Positions 1 through 6,773 of a stretch of DNA of 19,646 nt are shown piece by piece. The translations under genes and the position numbers were made by a program. Source of the stretch: Bacteroidia bacterium (GTDB lineage Bacteria > Bacteroidota > Bacteroidia > Bacteroidales > Rikenellaceae); the NCBI GenBank assembly GCA_025999315.1, contig BNXD01000028.1, forward strand, positions 1 through 19,646, in the 5' to 3' direction. The notes below the pieces were generated by a model. The model did no database searches. It was not told the origin of the DNA and saw nothing but the letters and a program-made list of their open reading frames with translations. Position 1 is the first letter of the stretch. Every line of letters begins with the position of its first letter.

Positions 1-1609
1 CCGAACGCCCCGCGCCGCGACCGCCTGCCCCGCCATTGCGCTCGCCGTTGCGTTCACCCGAACCGGAGCCATTGTATCCGCCCCCGCCGTTGCGCTCGCC
101 AGAACCGGAGCCATTGTGTCCGCCCCCGCCGTTGCGCTCGCCCGACGACGCATTGTCGCGACCGTTGCCGTTGTGTCCGTTATGGCGTCCGCCCCGGCCT
201 CGTCCGTCTGCGTTTCGGGGGCGGTTCGCGTCTCTTTGAGGGGGCCTGCCGCCATTACCGCCGCGCCTGTCGCCGCCTTGGGGACCACGGCCCCCGCCCT
301 GCCGGTCGCCACCGCGCCGGTTGTCTGCTGCGGATTGGTCGGCGCCATTCTGGCCCGCTGCGCCATCTCGCTGGCCTCCTGTGCGTTGTCCGCCACCGGC
401 TGCACCTCCGCCGCCATTGCCTCCCGAGCGGCCTCCCCCACCCTGTCGGTCGCCGCCGCGCCGGCCTGAGCGTTTGCCTCCGTCGCCGCCCTTGCGGTCG
501 AAACGGGTGATGCTGTCCTGGTCGCTGACGTTGACAAAACCGGGGTCCTCTTCGGCCTTGGGCATCATGCTCGCATCGAGCATCTTGTCTGGTTTCTTGC
601 CCCGGCGGTTCATGTCCATGATCTCGCGGACACGCTCCACGGGCAGGGTCACCAGATTGACCATTGCGCCCGGACTGGTCGAGAAGGTCATCGTCCCGGC
701 CAGGATGTCATTTTTGATCGGATAGTACTCGCCATCCATCACTTGCAACGGCTGCGCCACGCGCGGAAAATTGCGGCGGGCATCCATATACGAGTCGAAT
801 TCGTAGCCCAGACAGCACTTGAGCTTGCTGCACTGCCCGGCCAGCTTCTGGGGGTTGAGAGAGATCTCCTGAATGCGGGCGGCATTGGTGGTCACCGAGG
901 CGAAACTCGCGATCCACGAGGCGCAACACAACTCACGGCCGCACGAGCCCAGCCCGCCGATGCGCCCGGCCTCCTGACGCGCTCCGATCTGTTTCATCTC
1001 GATCTTGATGCGGAACTGCTCGGCAAAAATCTTGATCAGCTCGCGAAAATCGACCCTTTCGTCGGCGATGTAATAGAATATGGCTTTGAGCTTATCGCCC
1101 TGATACTCAACATCGCCGATCTTCATATCGAGCTTCAGATCGGCAGCGATCTGACGCGAGCGGATCATCGTCTCCTCCTCGAGGGCGATGGCCTCCTGCC
1201 ACTTTTCGATGTCGTAGGGTTTGGCTTTGCGATAGAGCTTGCGAAACTCGCCGTTCTGAGGGTTGAAACCCACGCGGCGCATCTGCCGGGCCACCATGTC
1301 GCCCGTGAGCGAGACGATGCCTACGTCGTGGCCGGGCGACGACTCGACAGCCACAATGTCGCCGCGACGCAGGGGCAGATTATTGACGTTCTGATAGTAA
1401 CTGCGGCGGGTATTTTTGAAGCGCACTTCTATTATGTCGGTCGGTTGCTGGGTGGGGTAATCCTCGAACCAGTCGGTCGAGCCCAGTTTGAAACATCCCT
1501 GACACATATGTGCTTCGGCCTCGCTCTGGCAGTTGCAGAAACGACATCCGCGCCCCACGTCGAGCCTGCAGCAACTGTCGCTTCCCATATTTTTGTTTTT
1601 GCAATCCAT
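1..1609 (-). CDS. PSP1-domain protein (RicT/YaaT-like), 3' end outside window
   Basis: The frame is open from ATG 1609 to the left edge (536 codons), so the C-terminus is missing. Residues about 60-345 match the PSP1/RicT family by the conserved block around residues 219-232 (GLGSCGRELCCASW) and the second Cys group at C260, C265 and C266. In Bacillus, RicT (YaaT) forms the Fe-S RicA-RicF-RicT complex that acts with RNase Y on mRNA maturation; the role in Bacteroidota is less clear. The N-terminus has an extra Cys cluster (C3, C13, C14, C22, C25, C27, C36, C39) that could bind metal. From about residue 365 the protein turns into a Gly/Arg/Asn/Gln-rich low-complexity tail of at least 170 residues with RGG-like motifs and a 14-residue repeat. 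Downstream genes are not visible. Family assignment is firm; function of the tail is unknown. Confidence 0.88.
   Translation of the reverse strand, partial: MDCKNKNMGSDSCCRLDVGRGCRFCNCQSEAEAHMCQGCFKLGSTDWFEDYPTQQPTDIIEVRFKNTRRSYYQNVNNLPLRRGDIVAVESSPGHDVGIVSLTGDMVARQMRRVGFNPQNGEFRKLYRKAKPYDIEKWQEAIALEEETMIRSRQIAADLKLDMKIGDVEYQGDKLKAIFYYIADERVDFRELIKIFAEQFRIKIEMKQIGARQEAGRIGGLGSCGRELCCASWIASFASVTTNAARIQEISLNPQKLAGQCSKLKCCLGYEFDSYMDARRNFPRVAQPLQVMDGEYYPIKNDILAGTMTFSTSPGAMVNLVTLPVERVREIMDMNRRGKKPDKMLDASMMPKAEEDPGFVNVSDQDSITRFDRKGGDGGKRSGRRGGDRQGGGGRSGGNGGGGAAGGGQRTGGQRDGAAGQNGADQSAADNRRGGDRQGGGRGPQGGDRRGGNGGRPPQRDANRPRNADGRGRGGRHNGHNGNGRDNASSGERNGGGGHNGSGSGERNGGGGYNGSGSGERNGERNGGAGGRGAGRS
45..145. 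repeat. 42-bp tandem repeat inside the PSP1 gene
   Basis: A 42-bp unit occurs about 2.4 times: 45-86, 87-128 and a partial copy at 129-145. The copies differ at only a few positions. Because 42 is a multiple of 3, the repeat stays in frame and encodes a 14-residue unit (GERNGGGGYNGSGS type) in the low-complexity tail. Gain or loss of copies would change tail length without breaking the frame. Confidence 0.85.
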
Positions 1610-1628
1610 CGAAACTACGTATTTATGG

Positions 1629-1636
1629 CAAAGGTA
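1629..1636 (-). promoter_or_regulatory. Putative -7 box (TACCTTTG) of the PSP1 gene
   Basis: On the minus strand TACCTTTG fits the Bacteroidota -7 consensus TAnnTTTG. It lies 19 bases before ATG 1609, in the short gap after the MATE stop codon. I see no good -33 TTTG at the usual distance, so the call rests on the -7 box alone. Confidence 0.4.
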
Positions 1637-1661
1637 GCAGATTCGACCGAAATTCGGAATT

Positions 1662-3011
1662 TTATTTCAAATTTAGTTTGCGCATCTGTCGCCGGTAGCG
1701 GCGGTTGAGCAAAAAGGCTGCGCACGAGAGGCCGAAGGCAAATCCCAGCCAGACGCCATTGACGCCCAGATCGACCTTGAAGGCGAGCGCATAACCCACA
1801 GGCAAATTGAGCAATACGTACGCCACAACGGCCACCGCGACCGTATAGCGCACATCTTTCAGCCCGCGCAGGATGCCCAGCGAGGCGAACTGCATCGCGT
1901 CGCAGAACTCGAACCCCGCGGCGATGACAAACAGCTGCGACGCCACAGCCACCACCTCGCGGTCGGCGGTGAAAGCCAGTGGGATAATGTTGCGCAGCGC
2001 AACGAACAGCATCCCCATCACAAGGCTGTAGACGATGGCCATATGATAGGACGCATTGGCCGAACGGCGGATACCCTCACGGTTGCCCCGGCCGACCTCA
2101 TGGCTGACCATAACCGTCGTAGCCGAGACCACCCCGATGAGCATCGTGAAGGCGATGTTGATGATGGTCATGGCTATCTGATGGGCAGCCAGAGCCTCGG
2201 CTCCGATCCATCCGACCATGACGGTGCTCAGTGCGAAAACCCCGCCCTCGAGCACCATCTGCATCGATATGGGGACGCCGACCCCCAGCAGTGTGCGCAT
2301 GTGTCTGAGGGCGATGTGCGCCGGTCGGTAGAGATCGAGATAGCGGCGCAGCGAGTCGCGGTGCAGGAAATAGACAACGATCATCACCGCCATCAGACAG
2401 CGCGAAATGAATGAGGCCAACCCGGCTCCGGCCGCGCCCATGGCCGGAAAACCGCCGTGGCCATAGATGAACAGATAGTTGAGCCCGACATTGACAACGT
2501 TGCATATCACAACGACATACATCGCCACTTTGGTGTTGCCCAGCCCTTCGAGGAACTGTTTGAAGGCGGCGAACACCATCAGCGGCGCCATCGACAGGGC
2601 CATATATTTATAGAACGGCACCGCCAGACGGACCACCTCTTCCGGCTGCCCCATGCGATAGAGCAGTGGGATCATGGCATACTGCAAAGCGCAGATCAGC
2701 AGCCCCATAACGATATAGATCACCAGCGCGTTCTGCAGATAGATCGCATTATGGCGGTGATGGCCCTGGACATGCTTCTCCCCCACGAGCGGCGTGATGC
2801 CCATGCTCAGACCGAGGCCCATGATAAACAGAATGAAAAAGACCGCCCCTCCGAACGAGACGGCGGCCAGCGGCAGGGCCCCCAAACGCCCCACCATGAT
2901 GTTGTCGGCCAGCTGGACCGTCATCTGCCCCACATGCGAGAGGATGATGGGCCCGGCTATGACAAGATTGCGCCTGTAATATTCCCTGTAATCGCCGAAT
3001 CGGTAACTCAT
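1662..3011 (-). CDS. MATE family multidrug/sodium efflux transporter
   Basis: This is a 449-residue, very hydrophobic protein with about 12 predicted membrane segments, the normal size for NorM/MATE transporters. The first helix region carries the family-typical stretch DNIMVGRLGALPLAAVSF, and the two halves show the expected internal similarity. MATE proteins export cationic drugs or metabolites across the inner membrane using a Na+ or H+ gradient; the substrate cannot be read from sequence. I chose ATG 3011 (MSYRFGDYREYY) over an in-frame TTG at 3020 because a TACCTTTG promoter box overlaps the TTG. The gene follows the Clp-N-like gene by 54 bases and precedes the PSP1 gene by 52 bases, all on the same strand but probably with separate promoters. 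Confidence 0.93.
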   Translation of the reverse strand: MSYRFGDYREYYRRNLVIAGPIILSHVGQMTVQLADNIMVGRLGALPLAAVSFGGAVFFILFIMGLGLSMGITPLVGEKHVQGHHRHNAIYLQNALVIYIVMGLLICALQYAMIPLLYRMGQPEEVVRLAVPFYKYMALSMAPLMVFAAFKQFLEGLGNTKVAMYVVVICNVVNVGLNYLFIYGHGGFPAMGAAGAGLASFISRCLMAVMIVVYFLHRDSLRRYLDLYRPAHIALRHMRTLLGVGVPISMQMVLEGGVFALSTVMVGWIGAEALAAHQIAMTIINIAFTMLIGVVSATTVMVSHEVGRGNREGIRRSANASYHMAIVYSLVMGMLFVALRNIIPLAFTADREVVAVASQLFVIAAGFEFCDAMQFASLGILRGLKDVRYTVAVAVVAYVLLNLPVGYALAFKVDLGVNGVWLGFAFGLSCAAFLLNRRYRRQMRKLNLK

Positions 3012-3017
3012 CGCCCG

Positions 3018-3025
3018 CAAAGGTA
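3018..3025 (-). promoter_or_regulatory. Putative -7 box (TACCTTTG) of the MATE gene
   Basis: TACCTTTG on the minus strand ends only 6 bases before ATG 3011. If it is used, transcription would begin at or within a few bases of the start codon, giving a leaderless or nearly leaderless mRNA. The -33 region is weak (a T-run near 3041-3046). Confidence 0.4.
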
Positions 3026-3065
3026 TGAATTTCCGAAAGAAAAACCTAAGGCGACGGCATGGGCT

Positions 3066-3539
3066 CTAATTGCTGCGCGAGAACCGCGGAACAAACTCCT
3101 CGGTCGCGGGCAGGCGCACTATATATTGAAAAATGTCGATCGGGCGCACAAAATAGAGCGATATGTAGCGCGAGGCCAGCAGACGCCTGTCATTGAGCAG
3201 TGCGAACATGACGTGGGCCGAGTTGATCGTCGGGGGGAGGTTGTCGCCATAGACGATGCCCAGGTTGCGTTCGAGAAATTCGCACAACTGCCCGGGATCC
3301 TTCAACGTGAAGACTTCGGGTTTGCCCGGAGTGTCGAGCGACCGTTCGATTCGCTGACGCACACGTTCGATCTCCCAATGGCGCATCAAACTGTTGACGA
3401 TCAACGCACCGTAAGAATCTTTGTCATCGAGGACCGACAAAAACAGTCGATCGGGCGCAAGTGAGCGGCTCCAGCCAGCAGGTCCGAGTGTCTTATCGAT
3501 GATATGTTGCAAACGCCCCGAAAAATTTCCTTTGTACAT
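3066..3539 (-). CDS. Small protein resembling an isolated Clp N-terminal domain
   Basis: The 157-residue protein has no signal peptide or membrane segment. Two stretches look like the two Clp_N repeats: residues about 26-68 (PDRLFLSVLDD then SYGALIVNSLMR) and about 103-140 (NSAHVMFALLND then RRLLASRYISLY). In ClpC/ClpB this domain binds adaptors and substrates, but here no AAA+ ATPase module follows. A free Clp N-domain could be an adaptor or decoy; this is inference and the match is by eye only. It could equally be an unrelated small helical protein. The gene lies between the terminator after the phosphoesterase and the MATE gene. A hairpin sits directly before ATG 3539, and no TAnnTTTG box is visible there. 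Confidence 0.6.
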   Translation of the reverse strand: MYKGNFSGRLQHIIDKTLGPAGWSRSLAPDRLFLSVLDDKDSYGALIVNSLMRHWEIERVRQRIERSLDTPGKPEVFTLKDPGQLCEFLERNLGIVYGDNLPPTINSAHVMFALLNDRRLLASRYISLYFVRPIDIFQYIVRLPATEEFVPRFSRSN

Positions 3540-3540
3540 C

Positions 3541-3587
3541 GTTCTGCCGTTTAGTGGGTAGATGGTTAGTAAACGGCCTGCCGAACG
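3541..3587 (-). promoter_or_regulatory. Imperfect hairpin immediately upstream of the Clp-N-like gene
   Basis: The arms CCGTTTA/TAAACGG (perfect 7 bp, about 16-nt loop) are extended across an internal loop by GTTC/GAAC. The structure ends one or two bases before the ATG at 3539, so if transcribed it would place the initiation region beside a stem. It may affect translation or be part of an operator; there is no direct evidence for either. Confidence 0.35.
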
Positions 3588-3621
3588 GGTTTATTGTGCA
3601 ACTGTCAAATTGTCTGTGATT

Positions 3622-3652
3622 TTAAAAAACGAAAACGCCCCTCGCGGAGCGT
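3622..3652 (-). terminator. Rho-independent terminator after the YfcE-like gene
   Basis: On the minus strand ACGCTCC-GCGA-GGGGCGT forms a 7-bp stem (one G-T pair) closed by a GNRA tetraloop, followed by TTTTCGTTTTTT. It begins 24 bases past the TGA of the phosphoesterase gene and separates it from the Clp-N-like gene. Confidence 0.8.
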
Positions 3653-3675
3653 CCGAACATGATTTTCGGGGTGCG

Positions 3676-4176
3676 TCAGGGCTGTCTTTTATCCCACTGG
3701 CCGACCTCCATTTCGCCGATATGACCGTCGGTGATGGTCAGGCGAATGGCGGTGCGCACATTGTGAAATCCGCTGACCCCCGCCGCCCCCGGATTGATGT
3801 GCAGCACATCGTGTTTTTTGTCGTAGATCACCTTAAGTATGTGGGAGTGGCCCGAGATGAAGATGGTTGGCCGTTCGGCGACGATCCGCTCCAGCGCCCG
3901 GCGTTCGTAATGCCCGGGGTAGCCTCCGATATGGGTCATCAGCACGCGCACCCCCTCGCACTCGAACGATTGCCAGAGCGGATAGACGATGCGCGTCGTT
4001 CCGCCGTCGATGTTGCCGTAGACCCCTCGCACCCGGCGGAAGGCCGCCAGACGATCGGCCAGCTCCTGGCTGCCGAAGTCGCCCGCGTGCCACAACTCGT
4101 CGCACGGAGTGAGAAACCCCCGCAACTTGTCGTCGAAGGTGTTGTGGGTGTCCGAAAGGATGCCGACGGTGGTCAT
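3676..4176 (-). CDS. YfcE/MJ0936-type metallophosphoesterase
   Basis: The 166-residue protein contains all calcineurin-like phosphoesterase metal-site motifs in order: D9-x-H11 (SDTH), GD at 32-33, GNID at 54-57, TH at 81-82 and GHSH at 109-112. Length and motif spacing fit the compact cytoplasmic YfcE/MJ0936 group, which hydrolyse phosphodiesters with Mn2+ or Ni2+ in vitro; the physiological substrate is generally unknown. The protein lacks a signal peptide. It lies 61 bases downstream of rarA on the same strand, so the two are probably co-transcribed, and a clear terminator follows. The leader carries five tandem heptamers ending three bases before the ATG. Confidence 0.92.
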   Translation of the reverse strand: MTTVGILSDTHNTFDDKLRGFLTPCDELWHAGDFGSQELADRLAAFRRVRGVYGNIDGGTTRIVYPLWQSFECEGVRVLMTHIGGYPGHYERRALERIVAERPTIFISGHSHILKVIYDKKHDVLHINPGAAGVSGFHNVRTAIRLTITDGHIGEMEVGQWDKRQP

Positions 4177-4179
4177 TGA

Positions 4180-4214
4180 GTTATCGGTTATGAGTTATCG
4201 GTTATCGGTTATCG
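4180..4214. repeat. Five tandem heptamers (GTTATCG) in the leader of the phosphoesterase gene
   Basis: Units are 4180-4186, 4187-4193 (GTTATGA variant), 4194-4200, 4201-4207 and 4208-4214. The array fills more than half of the 61-base gap between rarA and the phosphoesterase gene and lies directly upstream of its start codon. In the coding direction the unit reads CGATAAC. Confidence 0.9.
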
Positions 4215-4237
4215 GGCGGAACCCATAACTCTGCTTT

Positions 4238-5512
4238 TCAATACTTTCCCTTCCAAAGTTTCTGAAGGCGGTCGGCGATGGTGTGTTCCTGGGGGTTGTC
4301 GCCCGGGCGATAGAACTGTTTGCCCTCCAGCCCGGCGGGCATAAACTCCTGTTCGACAAAGTTATCGCCAAAATCGTGGGCATACTTGTAATCCTTTCCA
4401 TAGCCCATCTCCTTCATCATCCGCGTAGGGGCGTTGCGGATGTGCAGTGGCACCGGACGGTTGTTGCTGTCCGAACTCACCAGGCTCAGGGCACGGTCGA
4501 TGGCCATGTAGGCCGAGTTGCTCTTGGGGCTGGAAGCCAGGTAGATGGTGGTCTCGGCCAGAGGGATGCGCGCCTCGGGCATGCCGATCTTGTGCACCGT
4601 GTCGAAGCAGGCGTTGGCGATCAGCAGACAGTTGGGATTGGCCAGTCCGATGTCCTCGGCGGCGAGGATCACCAGCCGGCGGGCGATGAACTTGGGGTCC
4701 TCGCCGCCCGCAAGCATCCGCGCCAGATAGTAGACGGCCGCATTGGGGTCACTGCCGCGCACCGATTTGATGAAGGCCGAGATGACGTCGTAGTGCATCT
4801 CGCCGTTCTTGTCATAGAGGGCGATGTTTTGCTGCAGGGCCTCGGTAACGCTGCGATCATCGATAGTGACCTCGTCCTTGGCGGCCCCGACGACGATGTC
4901 GAGTATGTTGAGCAGTTTGCGCGCGTCGCCGCCCGAGAAGGTGAACAGAGCCTCTGTCTCATGGACCGTGATCTTGCGCTCGCGCAGCTCGGAGTCGGTG
5001 GTCAGGGCGCGCTGCAACAGGATGTCGAGCTCGCTCTCGTCCAGAGGCTTGAGCACATAGACCTGACAGCGCGACAGCAGCGGTGATATGACCTCGAAAC
5101 TGGGATTTTCGGTGGTGGCGCCGATCAGGGTAACGACGCCCTGCTCGACGGCGCCCAGCAGCGAGTCCTGCTGGCTTTTGTTGAAACGATGGATCTCGTC
5201 GATGAACAGAAACGGCGGCGCGCTGTTGAAGAAACGTTGTTTTTTGGCGTTGTCGATCACCTCGCGCACCTCCTTGACCCCCGAATTGATGGCCGACAGG
5301 GTGTAGAACGGACGTTGCAGGGCGCCGGCCACTATGCGCGCCAGGGTGGTCTTGCCCACCCCCGGCGGCCCCCAGAGGATGAACGACGGCACGTTGCCCG
5401 ACTCGACAAAACGGCTGAACACCCCCTCGGGCCCCACCAGATGGCGTTGACCGATGTAGTCGTCTATCGTCGCGGGCCGCATTCGTTCGGCCAGGGGGAT
5501 GTGGGTTTGCAT
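4238..5512 (-). CDS. rarA: Replication-associated recombination protein A (AAA+ ATPase RarA/MgsA)
   Basis: The 424-residue cytoplasmic ATPase has the clamp-loader-like AAA+ layout: Walker [10 protein letters not shown] at 48-56, Walker B FLFIDE at 101-106, sensor 1 GATTENPS at 131-138, arginine finger in PLLSR at 144-148, and the sensor-2 region GGDARKLLN just after residue 200. The rest is the helical MgsA tetramerisation domain including [18 protein letters not shown]. Homologues (E. coli RarA, yeast Mgs1, human WRNIP1) act at stalled replication forks, interact with SSB and support recombination-dependent rescue. Length is normal. ATG 5512 is the first start after a TATCTTTGC box. Every arginine codon I inspected is CGN, unlike the PUL genes to the right. 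Confidence 0.97.
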   Translation of the reverse strand: MQTHIPLAERMRPATIDDYIGQRHLVGPEGVFSRFVESGNVPSFILWGPPGVGKTTLARIVAGALQRPFYTLSAINSGVKEVREVIDNAKKQRFFNSAPPFLFIDEIHRFNKSQQDSLLGAVEQGVVTLIGATTENPSFEVISPLLSRCQVYVLKPLDESELDILLQRALTTDSELRERKITVHETEALFTFSGGDARKLLNILDIVVGAAKDEVTIDDRSVTEALQQNIALYDKNGEMHYDVISAFIKSVRGSDPNAAVYYLARMLAGGEDPKFIARRLVILAAEDIGLANPNCLLIANACFDTVHKIGMPEARIPLAETTIYLASSPKSNSAYMAIDRALSLVSSDSNNRPVPLHIRNAPTRMMKEMGYGKDYKYAHDFGDNFVEQEFMPAGLEGKQFYRPGDNPQEHTIADRLQKLWKGKY

Positions 5513-5516
5513 AACG

Positions 5517-5524
5517 CAAAGATA
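5517..5524 (-). promoter_or_regulatory. Putative -7 box (TATCTTTG) of rarA
   Basis: TATCTTTG on the minus strand ends four bases before ATG 5512. The leader would be near zero length. No convincing -33 TTTG is seen about 20 bases further upstream. Confidence 0.4.
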
Positions 5525-5561
5525 GCCAAAATTTGTGAGTTTCGGCAGGCGATCTCAGGTT

Positions 5562-5726
5562 AGGGCGTGTTCACATAAATCGGCACACCCGTCTTCAACA
5601 CTGTTGCGGCCCATGTCTTCGTTGCTTCCCCTCGAAATACTCACCGGTATTATTTCGACAAAGCGCCTTGACAGCAAACCACAACAGCATTAAATCCGAC
5701 TATCCCCATTTATGTGAACACGCCCT
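5562..5726. mobile_element. 165-bp MITE-like palindromic element with 19-bp terminal inverted repeats
   Basis: The left end (agggcgtgttcacataaat, 5562-5580) is repeated as an exact reverse complement at 5708-5726. Inside lie concentric shorter inverted repeats: CTGTTG/CAACAG at 5611-5616 and 5682-5687, and TCGAAATA/TATTTCGA at 5632-5639 and 5651-5658, so the whole piece could fold into one long hairpin. It has no coding capacity. Size and ends fit a miniature inverted-repeat transposable element mobilised by a transposase elsewhere; the GGGCGTGTTCA-type end is reminiscent of IS5-like termini but I cannot name the family. No convincing target duplication is seen (flanks TTA/TGA if the end is GGGCG). 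It separates the PUL from rarA, three bases past the stop of paralog 1. A structured RNA or bidirectional terminator is the alternative. Confidence 0.7.
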
Positions 5727-5729
5727 GAG

Positions 5730-6719
5730 CTACTCCATACTGTTGAGCAGCTCTTTGGTTATTTCATACATCGTTTTGCCTTTGTATGGCCCTTCGGCGC
5801 CCGTAACGCTCGCATTGGCGTCCCACGAATCCTGGAGTATGGGATAGACGAACGTGAACCCCAGTTTTTCCTGGTTGGGGTATATCGTTTCGCAATATAT
5901 CCGCGCCTGCTCGTCGGGGTTATTGTTCGCCACGAACGCATCCATCGCGCCGGGGTAATCTATATACATGAACAGCCGCTTGAGATTGGGATAGGTCTTG
6001 AGCTTTTCGACCGTCTCCTGCTTTACCTCCCATGTGGTTTTGTCGATATTGAAGTCGGCATAATCGACCTGCGGCTCATTGACCCTGTAGAGCCCGGTCA
6101 TGTTGACGCCTATTTGCTGATAACCGATCTTTCTGAGCCTTTTGAACATTGCCTCCCGCTGCTCTGGCGTTGTGTGGATTTCGTTGCAGTACTTGTCCCA
6201 GCAGTCGAGATTGATATTTCGGATCGGTCTGACCAGCGGCAGTTTGATCAGTTTTTCGGCAGCCTGCCAATAGTAGTCGTTGTCGTTTTTGCTCCCCAGC
6301 CACTGCAGATTGAGCTTCGGTATGATATGGCAGTTTTTCCCGCCGGCCAGTATCGCCGCGTTCAAAAACTCGAGCACCGTCATCGGCGGGCACCCCTCTC
6401 TGACCGGAACAAGCTCTTTGGGGTCCTGATAGCCTGTGATAAATCGCTCGAGACAGTCGGGTTTGAGCTCCTCGATCATCTGAAGAACGTCCTGTGCAGT
6501 GTAATCTTTCGTCAGGCCGCGCCCGGCGGTCAGCATCCAGTGCTCTTTGGTAAAGGGGCTGGCCAGAGCTATTATGCGAATATATTTTTCGTGTTTGCTC
6601 GCTTTGACCGAATCCGCAGGCGTCGCTGTCGGCAGGTCGGCTTTCGGGTTTTGCGTCTTTTTTGCTTCGCACGAAAACGACGCAAGCAACGCCACGACAA
6701 CAATTAAAACTTTTTTCAT
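5730..6719 (-). CDS. Secreted PUL protein of unrecognised family (paralog 1), likely lipoprotein
   Basis: I do not recognise the family. The 329-residue protein starts at ATG 6719 (MKKVLIVVVALLASFSC); an upstream TTG at 6734 is less likely. The signal segment ends in a Cys at residue 17 (SFSC), an imperfect lipobox that suggests lipidation. The mature part is roughly two thirds identical by eye to the protein at 11250-12209 over nearly its whole length. Shared blocks are KPDCLERFITG, PMTVLEFLNAAILAGG, IRNINLD-x-WD-x-YCNEIHTT, QIGVNMTGLYRVN, YIDYP and QDSWDA. The alternation of hydrophobic strand-like segments with acidic residues is compatible with a TIM-barrel hydrolase, but this is inference. 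It follows the GH92 gene by 54 bases on the same strand, so it is probably co-expressed with the mannosidase. Confidence 0.85.
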   Translation of the reverse strand: MKKVLIVVVALLASFSCEAKKTQNPKADLPTATPADSVKASKHEKYIRIIALASPFTKEHWMLTAGRGLTKDYTAQDVLQMIEELKPDCLERFITGYQDPKELVPVREGCPPMTVLEFLNAAILAGGKNCHIIPKLNLQWLGSKNDNDYYWQAAEKLIKLPLVRPIRNINLDCWDKYCNEIHTTPEQREAMFKRLRKIGYQQIGVNMTGLYRVNEPQVDYADFNIDKTTWEVKQETVEKLKTYPNLKRLFMYIDYPGAMDAFVANNNPDEQARIYCETIYPNQEKLGFTFVYPILQDSWDANASVTGAEGPYKGKTMYEITKELLNSME

Positions 6720-6773
6720 AGCTGCACAATTCAAGTTACCATGTTTCGGACAAAAACGACGGACAGGCAGGCC

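Noticed and set aside
1-145. 42-bp repeats considered as a CRISPR array
   Set aside because: Units are directly adjacent without spacers and are in frame within a coding sequence.
36-725. Pro/Arg- and Ala-rich open frames on the plus strand
   Set aside because: They are antisense to the low-complexity tail of the PSP1 gene; their Pro/Ser/Arg composition only mirrors the Gly-rich codons.
743-1708. 321-codon plus-strand open frame
   Set aside because: Antisense to the conserved core of the PSP1 gene; no family-like motifs, and it is explained by codon bias in GC-rich DNA.
2457-3464. Long His/Asp/Arg-rich plus-strand open frame
   Set aside because: Runs antisense across both the MATE and Clp-N-like genes; composition is typical of a shadow frame.
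3541-3660. Region considered for a riboswitch or small RNA
   Set aside because: Only a terminator and one imperfect hairpin are visible; no known riboswitch core recognised.
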